Source of the DNA: an uncultured Eubacteriales bacterium
GTDB taxonomy: Bacteria; Bacillota; Clostridia; Oscillospirales; Butyricicoccaceae
Length of the DNA stretch: 9,692 nt
NCBI GenBank assembly: GCA_949740695.1
Contig: CATJIY010000089.1
Coordinates: forward strand, 1 to 9,692
Reading direction: 5' to 3'
Shown here: one piece after another, positions 1-6,794 of the stretch
How the letters are laid out: each line of letters starts with the position of its first letter
Numbering within the stretch: position 1 is the first letter of the stretch
Made by a program: the position numbers and the translations under genes
The notes under the pieces: generated by a model
Database searches by the model: none
Told to the model about the DNA's origin: nothing
The model's input: the letters and a program-made list of their open reading frames with translations, nothing else

Positions 1-936
1 CGCACTGAGAACGCAAAGGCCCTGGGTATCGACACCTATATGCTTTATGATGACGGAGTCATCATTCCCGGCGGCGACCCCCGGCCCCAGGGCGGTAAGG
101 AGGAGATCTTCCAGGCGGCAAAGGAAATGTACCATGAGATGGGGGCGGAGACCGGCCGGTTTATTGATCTGATGCTGGAAAACGATGCGTTTGACGTAGA
201 GCCTCGAAAGAACAAGTGGGGCGGCGGCTATTGCACGTACTTGCCCGCTTACCGTCAGCCCTTTATCCTGGCAAACTTTAACGGCACCTCGGGGGATGTG
301 GACGTGATGACCCACGAGGCGGGTCATGCCTTGAACGCCTTTATGACCGCAGATAACAAGCTCAACCTGGAGATTGGCTGCGGCGGCATGGAGACTGCCG
401 AAACCCACTCCATGAGTATGGAGTTTTTTGCCTGGAAATATATTGGAAAATTCTTTGGCGGGCAAACGGAAAAATATAAGTTTATGCACGCGCTGGACGC
501 CTTTTCCTTCCTGCCCTATGGCACGATGGTGGATGCTTTCCAGCATATTGTCTATGAACATCCTGAGTTGACTCCCGCGCAACGCAATCAGGTATGGAAG
601 GACCTGGAGGCCCAGTTCCGCCCCCATATTCACACCGAGGGCATGCCTTTCTTGGAAGAGGGCCGCCGTTGGCAGTATCAGATGCACATCTATGAAAGCC
701 CCTTCTATTATATTGATTATTGTCTGGCCCAGACGGCGGCTTTCGGCTTTCTGCTGGCTAGTCAGGAGGATTATGACGGGGCCTTTACCCGCTATCTTCG
801 CTTGATGCGGCAAGGCGGCGAGCAGTATTACGAAAAACTGCTGGCCGAGGCTGGAATTCCCTCTCCTTTCCAGGAGGGATCGCTGGAAGTATTGGCCGGG
901 AAAGTGGAAGCCTTGCTGCGCGGCATTAAAAAATAA
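1..936 (+). CDS. M3-family oligoendopeptidase (PepF-like), C-terminal part; 5' end outside window
   Basis: This is a zinc metallopeptidase expected to cut short peptides in the cytoplasm. The frame is open from base 1, so the gene starts upstream; 311 residues are visible of the roughly 550-600 usual for the family. The zinc site is intact: HEAGH is encoded at 313-327 (ligands His 313-315 and His 325-327, catalytic Glu 316-318). The third ligand Glu is at 400-402 in an AETHSM motif, exactly 29 residues after the first His, the spacing known in M3 peptidases. The C-terminal YIDYCLAQTAAFGF stretch (about 706-747) is the family's conserved substrate-side helix. No signal peptide can be judged because the N-terminus is missing. 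It lies directly upstream of a peptide importer, which suggests processing of imported peptides. The family is certain; the exact subgroup (PepF proper or a related M3B oligoendopeptidase) is not. Confidence 0.93.
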   Translation, partial: RTENAKALGIDTYMLYDDGVIIPGGDPRPQGGKEEIFQAAKEMYHEMGAETGRFIDLMLENDAFDVEPRKNKWGGGYCTYLPAYRQPFILANFNGTSGDVDVMTHEAGHALNAFMTADNKLNLEIGCGGMETAETHSMSMEFFAWKYIGKFFGGQTEKYKFMHALDAFSFLPYGTMVDAFQHIVYEHPELTPAQRNQVWKDLEAQFRPHIHTEGMPFLEEGRRWQYQMHIYESPFYYIDYCLAQTAAFGFLLASQEDYDGAFTRYLRLMRQGGEQYYEKLLAEAGIPSPFQEGSLEVLAGKVEALLRGIKK

Positions 937-974
937 GGATATAAAGCAAAGGGGTAAACCCAAGGAAATCCCGC

Positions 975-1003
975 TTGACAAGGGGACAAACGCCTACTAT
1001 AAT
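975..1003 (+). promoter_or_regulatory. Consensus sigma-70/sigma-A promoter for the opp operon
   Basis: A perfect -35 box TTGACA (975-980) and a perfect -10 box TATAAT (998-1003) are separated by the optimal 17 bases. Transcription should start near 1010, giving an oppA leader of about 180 nucleotides that contains the two inverted repeats at 1053-1099. It sits 38 bases after the peptidase stop codon, so opp can be transcribed independently of the upstream gene. No recognisable repressor box such as CodY overlaps it. Confidence 0.85.
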
Positions 1004-1052
1004 AGGAAAAATGAAAAACCCAAAAATCCCAAAATACCGCGAAAATGCCCGA

Positions 1053-1076
1053 AGAAAGTGGGGCGCCCCACTTTCT
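1053..1076. repeat. Perfect 24-bp palindrome in the oppA leader
   Basis: The arm AGAAAGTGGGGC (1053-1064) is followed without spacer by its exact reverse complement (1065-1076). As RNA it would form a 10-bp stem with a GCGC loop. As DNA it could be an operator. It lies about 43 bases downstream of the predicted transcription start. No T-run follows, so it is not a standard intrinsic terminator. Its last five bases (1072-1076) are shared with the next inverted repeat. Confidence 0.8.
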
Positions 1077-1099
1077 CTGTGACTTCTGTCACAGAGAAA
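1072..1099. repeat. 12-bp stem-loop overlapping the leader palindrome
   Basis: The arms TTTCTCTGTGAC (1072-1083) and GTCACAGAGAAA (1088-1099) are perfectly complementary around a TTCT loop. The 5' arm shares 1072-1076 with the preceding palindrome, so the two RNA hairpins cannot both form in full. It is followed by A residues rather than T residues, so it is not a terminator on the + strand. The role is unknown: mRNA stabilisation, attenuation, or a dispersed palindromic repeat are all possible. Confidence 0.8.
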
Positions 1100-1174
1100 A
1101 AACCTGCTTCTACCGGCGCTTTCGCAGCCCCCCGTATGACCGGGCTAGACTTTGCTCTGCCTGTCAAAATATAT

Positions 1175-1181
1175 AAGGAGG
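1175..1181 (+). promoter_or_regulatory. Ribosome binding site that fixes the oppA start
   Basis: AAGGAGG lies 9 bases before ATG 1191. A longer reading from TTG 1152 in the same frame would run through this site and would bury the lipoprotein signal behind 13 extra residues. The ATG at 1191 is therefore the start. Confidence 0.92.
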
Positions 1182-1190
1182 AAACGTAAA

Positions 1191-3521
1191 ATGAAAAAGT
1201 TTCTCGCGTTGCTGATGGCGGCCATCATGATTCTTTCTTTGGCGGCATGCGGCAACAACGATACCCCCACAGATCCTGTGGAACCCAATCCCGGCCCGGC
1301 TACCGATCCCGGCAGCGTCCCGGAGAATCCCCCTGAGGACCCGATGGATACCTTGCCCATTGCCGAGCTGAAAACGCTGAACGGCAAGACTTACGGGACA
1401 GATTATATTGATCTGTATACCCAGTTTGGCAAGGATATCACCATTGACCAGGTAATTGAGGATGAAGAAACTGGCACCGCTTATATCGAGCGGGACGGCG
1501 TCCTTTACACTTTGGGTTTGGACTTTTTGACCTGCGCCATGGTGCACAACACTTCTGTGCCCGATGGCGGCCGGTGGGAGACTGAGGACGACGTTTACGC
1601 TACTTGGTGGCGTTATTACATCACTCGTTGGAACCAGCTGCTTCCCGAGATTCCCCTGTATGCCAACGAGTATTACGATCTCTATAGCGCTCAGATCAAG
1701 GGCGTACAGGAGCATCCCACCAACCCCTATTGGGATCCCACCTCCGCGTTGATTGACTGGACTTCTGAAAAAGCGGATAACTCCATTATTGTGGGCAGCG
1801 TCACTGAGATGTCTGGTAAGGTCCGTTACCCTGCTTTTGCCCAGGCGGGCAGCGTCAACGCCACTGACCAAGATGTGCAACAGCTGATCGTTGGTCTGGA
1901 GCTTGTCTCGCTCACGAAGGATGGCGGCTACACCTGGAATGATACCGTTGTTGCCAAGCATGAGGAAATTGACAACGACGACGGCTCCCGGACCTATGAC
2001 ATCACGATCCATCAGGATCTGAAGCTGTCTGACGGCACTCCCGTCACCTCCAAAAACTATCTGGCCTACGTGTTAGCTCACTCCACTCCTGTTGCCGCTC
2101 AAGCGTCTGGAAAGACCGCCCAGGCCGGTTTGCAAATGGTGGGTTATCGCGAGTTTAACGTTTATGACGGCGCTAACGAGGGTCAGGAAATGCCCAATCC
2201 TATTGATCCCGATGATGAAAAGGTTACGGCCGCTAAGATTTTCCCTGGCCTCCGGATGTATGACGATTATCACTTCTCTGTTACGATTGACGCCGAATAT
2301 CTGCCCTATTTCTATTCTGTCACCTATCTTGCGCTGAACGCCCATGATGTGAAGCTTTGGTTGGGCGACAGCGATATTGTTGACGATGGTGAAGGCTGCT
2401 ATATCAGCGGTAATTTTTACGCCAAGGATGGCGACAGCTATGTGATGGCCAAGCACATTTATGATGCTGCTTGGAACAAGGACGACGCGTATGCCTATTC
2501 GGGCGCTTATGTGGTAGAAACCTGGAACGAGGCTGACCATTCCATTGTTTTGAAGCGCAACCCTGAGTTTAAAGGCAACTATGAGGGAACCAAGCCCCAG
2601 ATCGAACGGGTCATCATTAAGCTGGTGGTTTCGGAGACCCAGCTGGAGGACCTGAAGGCCGGCGGCGTTGACGTTTTGTCCGGCATCACTGGCGGCGATG
2701 AGACCAACGAAGTCATCGCCCTGGCAGATGATCCCGCACAGGTAGACAGCAATGGCAATCCCAAGTTCGCCTACACCCATTACAGCCGCGCCGGCTACGG
2801 CAAGCTGGGCTTCCGCTGCGATTTTGGCCCGGTGCAGTTTGCCGAGGTGCGGGAGGCCATTGCTTATTGCATGGACCGCGCCGGCTTTGCTAAGGACTTT
2901 ACCGGCGGCTTCGGCGGCGTGGTGGATGGTCCTTATTATGCCGGTTCCTGGATGTATAAGGCCGCCATTGCTGACGGTATGATCCTGAACGCTTATGCCA
3001 CTTCGGTTGACTCGGCCATTGCCAAGCTGGAAGAAGGCGGCTGGGTCTATAACGCCGACGGGTCGGAGTATTCCGGTTCTGGCGTCCGGTATAAGGCCAT
3101 CCCTGACGCTGAAATGCAAGAGGCGGATAAAACCTTCCAGTCCAAGGACGGCGCGTATAAGACCGTACAGGTAGGCGACACCTGGTATATGCCGCTGTGC
3201 CTCAACTGGTACGGCACGACTCCCAATCCCTTCTCTGACCAGCTGATGACCGGCTTTGTGGAGAATGAGAATATGAAGAACGCCGGCTTTGTCATTCAGT
3301 ACACTCTGGGCGACTTTAACCCCATGCTGGACGAATTGTATCAGGCACAGGTTTATGGTTATTATGGCGGTACTCCCCTGTATACCTGCTTTAACTATGC
3401 CACTGGTTTTCCCAACACTGTCTACGATTACGAGTATCAGTTGACCATTAACCCCGCCAGATATGACGACTGGTCTCAGTATTATATCAAGGATATGGCT
3501 GACGCCTATTGGCTGAAATAA
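1191..3521 (+). CDS. oppA: OppA: oligopeptide ABC transporter substrate-binding lipoprotein (SBP family 5), enlarged
   Basis: This protein captures peptides outside the cell and delivers them to the OppBC channel. It has 776 residues against about 540 for a typical OppA. Residues 1-20 are a lipoprotein signal with lipobox LAAC (lipidated Cys20). Residues 21-52 form a Pro/Asp/Glu-rich tether. The SBP-5 core is recognisable from about residue 198: a DGSRTYDITIHQDLKLSDGTPVT block near 264-286, then SGAYVVETW...VLKRNPEFKGNYEG near 437-466. Residues 53-195 are odd: RWNQLLPEIPLYANEYYDLY at 146-165 resembles the 'P-IPLY' segment that normally lies at the C-terminus of SBP-5 proteins, and the actual C-terminus lacks it, so a circular permutation is inferred. 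It is first in the operon behind a consensus promoter and is followed by stable hairpins, fitting high expression of the receptor. The family is certain; substrate (oligo- or dipeptide) is not determinable. Confidence 0.93.
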   Translation: MKKFLALLMAAIMILSLAACGNNDTPTDPVEPNPGPATDPGSVPENPPEDPMDTLPIAELKTLNGKTYGTDYIDLYTQFGKDITIDQVIEDEETGTAYIERDGVLYTLGLDFLTCAMVHNTSVPDGGRWETEDDVYATWWRYYITRWNQLLPEIPLYANEYYDLYSAQIKGVQEHPTNPYWDPTSALIDWTSEKADNSIIVGSVTEMSGKVRYPAFAQAGSVNATDQDVQQLIVGLELVSLTKDGGYTWNDTVVAKHEEIDNDDGSRTYDITIHQDLKLSDGTPVTSKNYLAYVLAHSTPVAAQASGKTAQAGLQMVGYREFNVYDGANEGQEMPNPIDPDDEKVTAAKIFPGLRMYDDYHFSVTIDAEYLPYFYSVTYLALNAHDVKLWLGDSDIVDDGEGCYISGNFYAKDGDSYVMAKHIYDAAWNKDDAYAYSGAYVVETWNEADHSIVLKRNPEFKGNYEGTKPQIERVIIKLVVSETQLEDLKAGGVDVLSGITGGDETNEVIALADDPAQVDSNGNPKFAYTHYSRAGYGKLGFRCDFGPVQFAEVREAIAYCMDRAGFAKDFTGGFGGVVDGPYYAGSWMYKAAIADGMILNAYATSVDSAIAKLEEGGWVYNADGSEYSGSGVRYKAIPDAEMQEADKTFQSKDGAYKTVQVGDTWYMPLCLNWYGTTPNPFSDQLMTGFVENENMKNAGFVIQYTLGDFNPMLDELYQAQVYGYYGGTPLYTCFNYATGFPNTVYDYEYQLTINPARYDDWSQYYIKDMADAYWLK

Positions 3522-3541
3522 GAAAAATAAACCATTTTTTG

Positions 3542-3569
3542 CCTAACAGGGGACCGGTCCCCTGTTAGG
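3542..3569. repeat. Perfect 28-bp palindrome after oppA
   Basis: The arm CCTAACAGGGGACC (3542-3555) is immediately followed by its exact reverse complement (3556-3569). It lies 20 bases after the oppA stop. The RNA would form a 12-bp stem with a CCGG loop. There is no T-run after it, so an mRNA 3'-end stabiliser or partial attenuator between oppA and oppB is more likely than a full terminator. Confidence 0.85.
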
Positions 3570-3573
3570 GAGG

Positions 3574-3607
3574 GATTCTCACAGGGCCGCATGGCCCTGT
3601 GAGAATC
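3574..3607. repeat. 15-bp perfect stem-loop after oppA
   Basis: The arms GATTCTCACAGGGCC (3574-3588) and GGCCCTGTGAGAATC (3593-3607) enclose a GCAT tetraloop. Two G-U pairs can extend the base of the stem. It starts only 4 bases after the preceding palindrome. The following sequence TTATATAAAATGG is AT-rich but has no T-run, so it is at best a leaky terminator. Confidence 0.85.
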
Positions 3608-3632
3608 TTATATAAAATGGTTTCTGAGCGCA

Positions 3633-3650
3633 TGCCGCCTGCTGGCGGCA
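3633..3650. repeat. 7-bp stem-loop in the oppA-oppB gap
   Basis: TGCCGCC (3633-3639) pairs with GGCGGCA (3644-3650) around a TGCT loop. It is followed by GATTTCTCCTG, a weak U-containing tail. It is a short GC-rich hairpin, the third of four in this gap. Confidence 0.65.
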
Positions 3651-3656
3651 GATTTC

Positions 3657-3712
3657 TCCTGTATATCGCTGCAAGCCCGTTCGATGGAAAGGACTTCCAG
3701 CGATAGACAGGA
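3657..3712. repeat. Long imperfect hairpin just upstream of oppB
   Basis: Bases 3657-3682 can pair with 3687-3712 around a GATG loop: 22 of 26 positions are Watson-Crick pairs, with single mismatches at 3663/3706, 3672/3697, 3676/3693 and 3679/3690. The basal part alone is a 15-position arm with one mismatch. It ends 39 bases before the oppB ribosome site. The evenly scattered single mismatches look like an RNA structure or an eroded palindromic element. Confidence 0.7.
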
Positions 3713-3751
3713 CAATGTATGCCGCGGCAATCGCCGTTTCCGGCAAGAAAC

Positions 3752-3756
3752 GAGGA
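3752..3756 (+). promoter_or_regulatory. Ribosome binding site that fixes the oppB start
   Basis: GAGGA lies 6 bases before ATG 3763. In-frame ATGs at 3715 and 3757 are worse: the first has no ribosome site at a suitable distance and would add residues unlike the family's N-terminus, and the second directly abuts the site with no spacing. Confidence 0.75.
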
Positions 3757-3762
3757 ATGAAT

Positions 3763-4806
3763 ATGGGAAAATATACCCTCAAGCGACTTGGGTACATGTT
3801 GATCGTCCTGGTCATTCTGTCGCTTATCATGTTCTTGATTTATAGTCTTGTACCCTCCAACCGGGCCTATACCGATGCAAGAAACGAAATGCAGGCCATG
3901 AAAAACGCCATTCCGAAAGGCCAGCAGGACGAATACTTTAACCAGCTCTATCTGAAATACCAGCGGCAGTATGGTACCGACACCGATAATAAACTCATTC
4001 TTTATCTCCGTTGGGTGGGCGCGTATCCGTATTATGACGGAAGCTACAACGGGCTGCTTCAGGGGAATTTGGGCTGGTCCTATGATAAGCAGAAACCGGT
4101 GGTGGACGTAGTATCCCAGCCTATGATAAATACCATTCAAATCAATATTTACGCTACTATCTTGGCGCTGGGCATCACGATCCCTCTGGGCATCTGCTGC
4201 GCAGTGCGCCGGGGCAGTAAACTGGATCAAGGAGTTCAGGTGCTAACGATCGTTGGTTATAGTCTCCCCACGTTCTTGATTTCCATTTTGTTTATTTGGA
4301 TTTTCTGTTCCAAACTGGGTTGGTTCCCGCCCAGCGGTATGCAGACCCCTGGCTCCACGCTTACCGGTTTTGCCGCATGGAAGGATGAGATGTATTATAG
4401 AGCGCTGCCATTGATTACGATGACGTTCTGCTCTTTGGGCGGCATGACCCGATATGTCCGGGCCTCCATGATAGAGGCTCTGAGCATGGATTGTATCAAA
4501 ACCGCTAGAGCAAAGGGTCTGCGAGAGCGGGCGGTGATCTATTCCCATGCTTGGCGTAACGCGCTGATTCCCATTGTCACCTTGGTAGTAGGGTGGTTTT
4601 TGGGCATTTTCTCCGGCTCATTGGTGATTGAGAATATGTTTGCGCTTAACGGCATGGGGCAGCTGATGATTTCTTCTCTGCGGTCAGCCGACTATGACGT
4701 GGTGCTGTTGATGCAGATGTTTTATGTGGCAATCTCTCTGATGGGCAATCTGATTATCGACATTGCCTATGGCCTGGTGGACCCTCGCGTCCGCGTGAGT
4801 AAATAA
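3763..4806 (+). CDS. oppB: OppB: oligopeptide ABC transporter permease
   Basis: This is one of the two membrane subunits that form the peptide channel. It has 347 residues. The N-terminus MGKYTLKRLGYMLIVLVIL is typical of the OppB/DppB group. Six membrane segments are visible at about 11-30, 125-147, 160-182, 213-228, 266-288 and 313-336. The cytoplasmic EAA loop that docks on the ATPases is at about 235-273 (EAL..D.IKTARAKGL). The family's external Y..W...L.G.LGWS motif is present at 81-106. The first external loop is longer than usual: residues 34-75 are charged and polar and replace the common P-G-D-P turn. Start 3763 was chosen on ribosome-site spacing. It is separated from oppA by a hairpin-rich gap but from oppC by only 14 bases, so oppB-oppF form a tight unit. 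Confidence 0.93.
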   Translation: MGKYTLKRLGYMLIVLVILSLIMFLIYSLVPSNRAYTDARNEMQAMKNAIPKGQQDEYFNQLYLKYQRQYGTDTDNKLILYLRWVGAYPYYDGSYNGLLQGNLGWSYDKQKPVVDVVSQPMINTIQINIYATILALGITIPLGICCAVRRGSKLDQGVQVLTIVGYSLPTFLISILFIWIFCSKLGWFPPSGMQTPGSTLTGFAAWKDEMYYRALPLITMTFCSLGGMTRYVRASMIEALSMDCIKTARAKGLRERAVIYSHAWRNALIPIVTLVVGWFLGIFSGSLVIENMFALNGMGQLMISSLRSADYDVVLLMQMFYVAISLMGNLIIDIAYGLVDPRVRVSK

Positions 4807-4820
4807 AGGAGGGCCGGAAG

Positions 4821-6782
4821 ATGAGCAAAAAAAATCAAAAGGCCGGGGGTTGGCTGCGCCGTCTTTGGAAGGGCGGCGGTAACGATCTGGCCGACCAGAT
4901 GGCGAAAAACAGCTCCAATCCCTCTGCAATGGACGTGGAGGAGATCATCAGCCCTACCCGGCAGATTGTCCGTAATTTTATGGAGCGCAAGCTGGCGGTA
5001 GGCGCGCTGGTTTTGCTTCTGCTGATGTTTGTCGTCATGTTTGTGGGACCGCTGTTTATGCCCAACTATTATGACGCTTATACCGAAGTTACCCAAAAGA
5101 GCATCCCGCCCACCATGTCTATGATGTCAGTCCCCAAGGAATTGCAGGGGGATATCAAAATGATTGACGGATACGGCTCGTTTACCGTGGGTCTCTCTAA
5201 CGCGGGAAAGGTTTACGTCTGGGGTTCCACCAAGATTGGCACTACCGGCGTGGATATGAAGGATATTCCACAAGAAGTGTTGGATGCCAATGTGGTGATG
5301 GTGGCCGCAGGCATTGACCATGCAGTGGCGATTACTGATGAGGGAAAAGTGCTCTGCTGGGGCTATGCCAAGCTGGGACAATATGGAACCCAGCAGTCTT
5401 TTGCGGACCGGGGTGAGGAAATCAGTCCGAACGTGGCCTATATGCCGGAAATCTTGGTGAACGAAGGCATTGATGTCTCTCAGATTAAAAAGCTGACCTG
5501 CGGCTATCAGTGTTCAGCTATTTTGATGCAGGACGGCACCCTTTATCTTTGGGGAAACAAGCTGACCTATGCGAATATTGACGTATTTTTGGCGGCGGGG
5601 GAGATGTATGACATCGACTTCACGCTAAACTATATCGTGGGGGTCAATGGCCGGCGCAATACTATTTATACCGGTTCCCGGGGGCTGTATGATATGGCGC
5701 GGGCCAATGTGAATCAACCCACCGTGCCCGTTCGGGACTATTTGGGTGATCGAAAAATCGAAACGATTGTAGCCACTTCCTCTAGCATGTGTCTGATGCT
5801 GGACGATGGAAGCGTCTGCTTTGTGGGCGATTTTACCAGCGATATGACGCCGGCGCCCGCGTTGCCTGCGGGGGAACAGTTTGTGCAGGTGGTGGGCGGC
5901 GCCTACCATTACAGCGGTCTGACCAACAAGGGTAATGTCTATTCTTGGGGCAGCAATACCCAGGGACAGATCAAGGTGGACAAAAAAGCCGTCGGCTCCC
6001 AGCAGATTTTCTCCGGTTCTTTCCAGACCTACAGTGTTGACGGACAAGGAAAACTCCAAGCAAAGTGGGGATTGAAAGGGTATCTCTTCGGTACCGAGAC
6101 CCATGGCGCGGATATCTTCCAGCGGATTATCAACGGCGGAAAGATGACCATGACGATTGGCGCGGTGGCGGTGATTATCTCCTCGCTGATCGGAATTCTT
6201 GTGGGCTGTGTCGCCGGTTATTTTGGCGGTAAGGTGGATATTCTTCTGATGCGAGTGGCGGAAATCTTTACTGCGATCCCTTTTTTGCCTTTTGCCATGA
6301 TCCTTTCGGCGGTGATGGGGCGCATGACCCTCAGTGAAACTACGAGAATTTTTATTATTATGTGTATCCTGGGCGTGTTGACTTGGCCCGGACTGGCCCG
6401 GTTGGTCCGCGGACAGGTATTGGTGGCCAGGGAAAGCGAATATGTCACCGCCGCAAAGGCTATGGGCGTGAAAGAAAGCACCATTGCGTTTAAACACATT
6501 TTGCCAAACGTAATGTCGGTTATTCTGGTGACCCTGATGCTGGATTTTGGCACCTGTATGTTGACTGAATCCTCCCTGAGTTACCTGGGATTTGGCGTGG
6601 CTTATCCTCGTCCCACTTGGGGGAATATGCTCAATGGCGCCAATAACGCCACCATCATCAACGCCTATTGGTGGCAGTGGGTGTTTACCGCCCTCTTTTT
6701 GGCGGTCACTACCATCTGTATCAATATCGTAGGCGACGCCCTGCGAGATGTGATGGACCCAAAATCCAGCGTTGAAAAATAA
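4821..6782 (+). CDS. oppC: OppC: oligopeptide ABC transporter permease with an inserted RCC1-like beta-propeller
   Basis: This is the second channel subunit, 653 residues against about 300 for normal OppC. Residues 1-56 are a cytoplasmic tail and about 57-80 are the first membrane helix (OppC N domain). Residues 111-420 are extra and lie outside the membrane: seven repeats of the RCC1 type, each like 'A-x-T-x-x-G-K-V-Y-x-W-G-x-x-x-x-G', near 117-143, 163-190, 226-250, 268-292, 318-340, 360-385 and 398-420. The normal permease resumes at GTETHGADIFQR (424-435), matching the family's GTD..GRD motif. Membrane segments follow near 441-467, 475-500, 505-525, 563-585 and 618-640. The EAA loop is at about 538-563 (ESEYVTAAKAMGV...HILPN). 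AGGAGG at 4807-4812 precedes the start by 8 bases. The frame is open throughout, so the insertion is a true fusion rather than a frameshift. The propeller's role is unknown; OppA docking is a guess. Confidence 0.92.
   Translation: MSKKNQKAGGWLRRLWKGGGNDLADQMAKNSSNPSAMDVEEIISPTRQIVRNFMERKLAVGALVLLLLMFVVMFVGPLFMPNYYDAYTEVTQKSIPPTMSMMSVPKELQGDIKMIDGYGSFTVGLSNAGKVYVWGSTKIGTTGVDMKDIPQEVLDANVVMVAAGIDHAVAITDEGKVLCWGYAKLGQYGTQQSFADRGEEISPNVAYMPEILVNEGIDVSQIKKLTCGYQCSAILMQDGTLYLWGNKLTYANIDVFLAAGEMYDIDFTLNYIVGVNGRRNTIYTGSRGLYDMARANVNQPTVPVRDYLGDRKIETIVATSSSMCLMLDDGSVCFVGDFTSDMTPAPALPAGEQFVQVVGGAYHYSGLTNKGNVYSWGSNTQGQIKVDKKAVGSQQIFSGSFQTYSVDGQGKLQAKWGLKGYLFGTETHGADIFQRIINGGKMTMTIGAVAVIISSLIGILVGCVAGYFGGKVDILLMRVAEIFTAIPFLPFAMILSAVMGRMTLSETTRIFIIMCILGVLTWPGLARLVRGQVLVARESEYVTAAKAMGVKESTIAFKHILPNVMSVILVTLMLDFGTCMLTESSLSYLGFGVAYPRPTWGNMLNGANNATIINAYWWQWVFTALFLAVTTICINIVGDALRDVMDPKSSVEK
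5151..6080 (+). other. RCC1-like seven-repeat propeller domain within OppC
   Basis: This marks OppC residues 111-420. Four repeats keep the diagnostic Trp-Gly pair cleanly (W134, W180, W244, W376) and the seventh has W416 followed by Gly. Repeats four and five are degenerate (IYTGS near 282-286 and CFVGD near 333-337) but keep the strand pattern and the glycine. RCC1 repeats form seven-bladed propellers, and seven are seen here. Topology places the domain outside the cell between the first and second membrane helices. Confidence 0.85.
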
Positions 6783-6794
6783 GGAGGGAACCAC

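Noticed and set aside
1146..1175. Promoter-like TAGACT...TATATA just before oppA
   Set aside because: A transcript from it would start at or after the ribosome binding site, and the consensus promoter at 975-1003 is far better.
1152..1190. Upstream TTG start for oppA giving 13 extra residues
   Set aside because: It would be translated through the AAGGAGG site and would displace the lipoprotein signal; ATG 1191 has ideal spacing.
1164..2012. Long minus-strand open frames opposite oppA, oppC and oppF
   Set aside because: They are compositional shadows of strong plus-strand genes, lack ribosome sites and show no recognisable domains.
3542..3607. Intrinsic transcription terminator after oppA
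   Set aside because: The stems are strong but no T-run follows on either strand, and the downstream oppBCDF genes clearly belong to the same system.
3611..3616. TATAAA as a -10 box for a separate oppB promoter
   Set aside because: There is no -35-like hexamer at 16-18 bases upstream; the position falls inside the stem-loop at 3574-3607.
4821..6782. oppC as an artefact: two genes joined by a missed stop or assembly error
   Set aside because: The frame is continuous, the propeller lies in the middle of one permease rather than at an end, and both permease halves are complete and in order.
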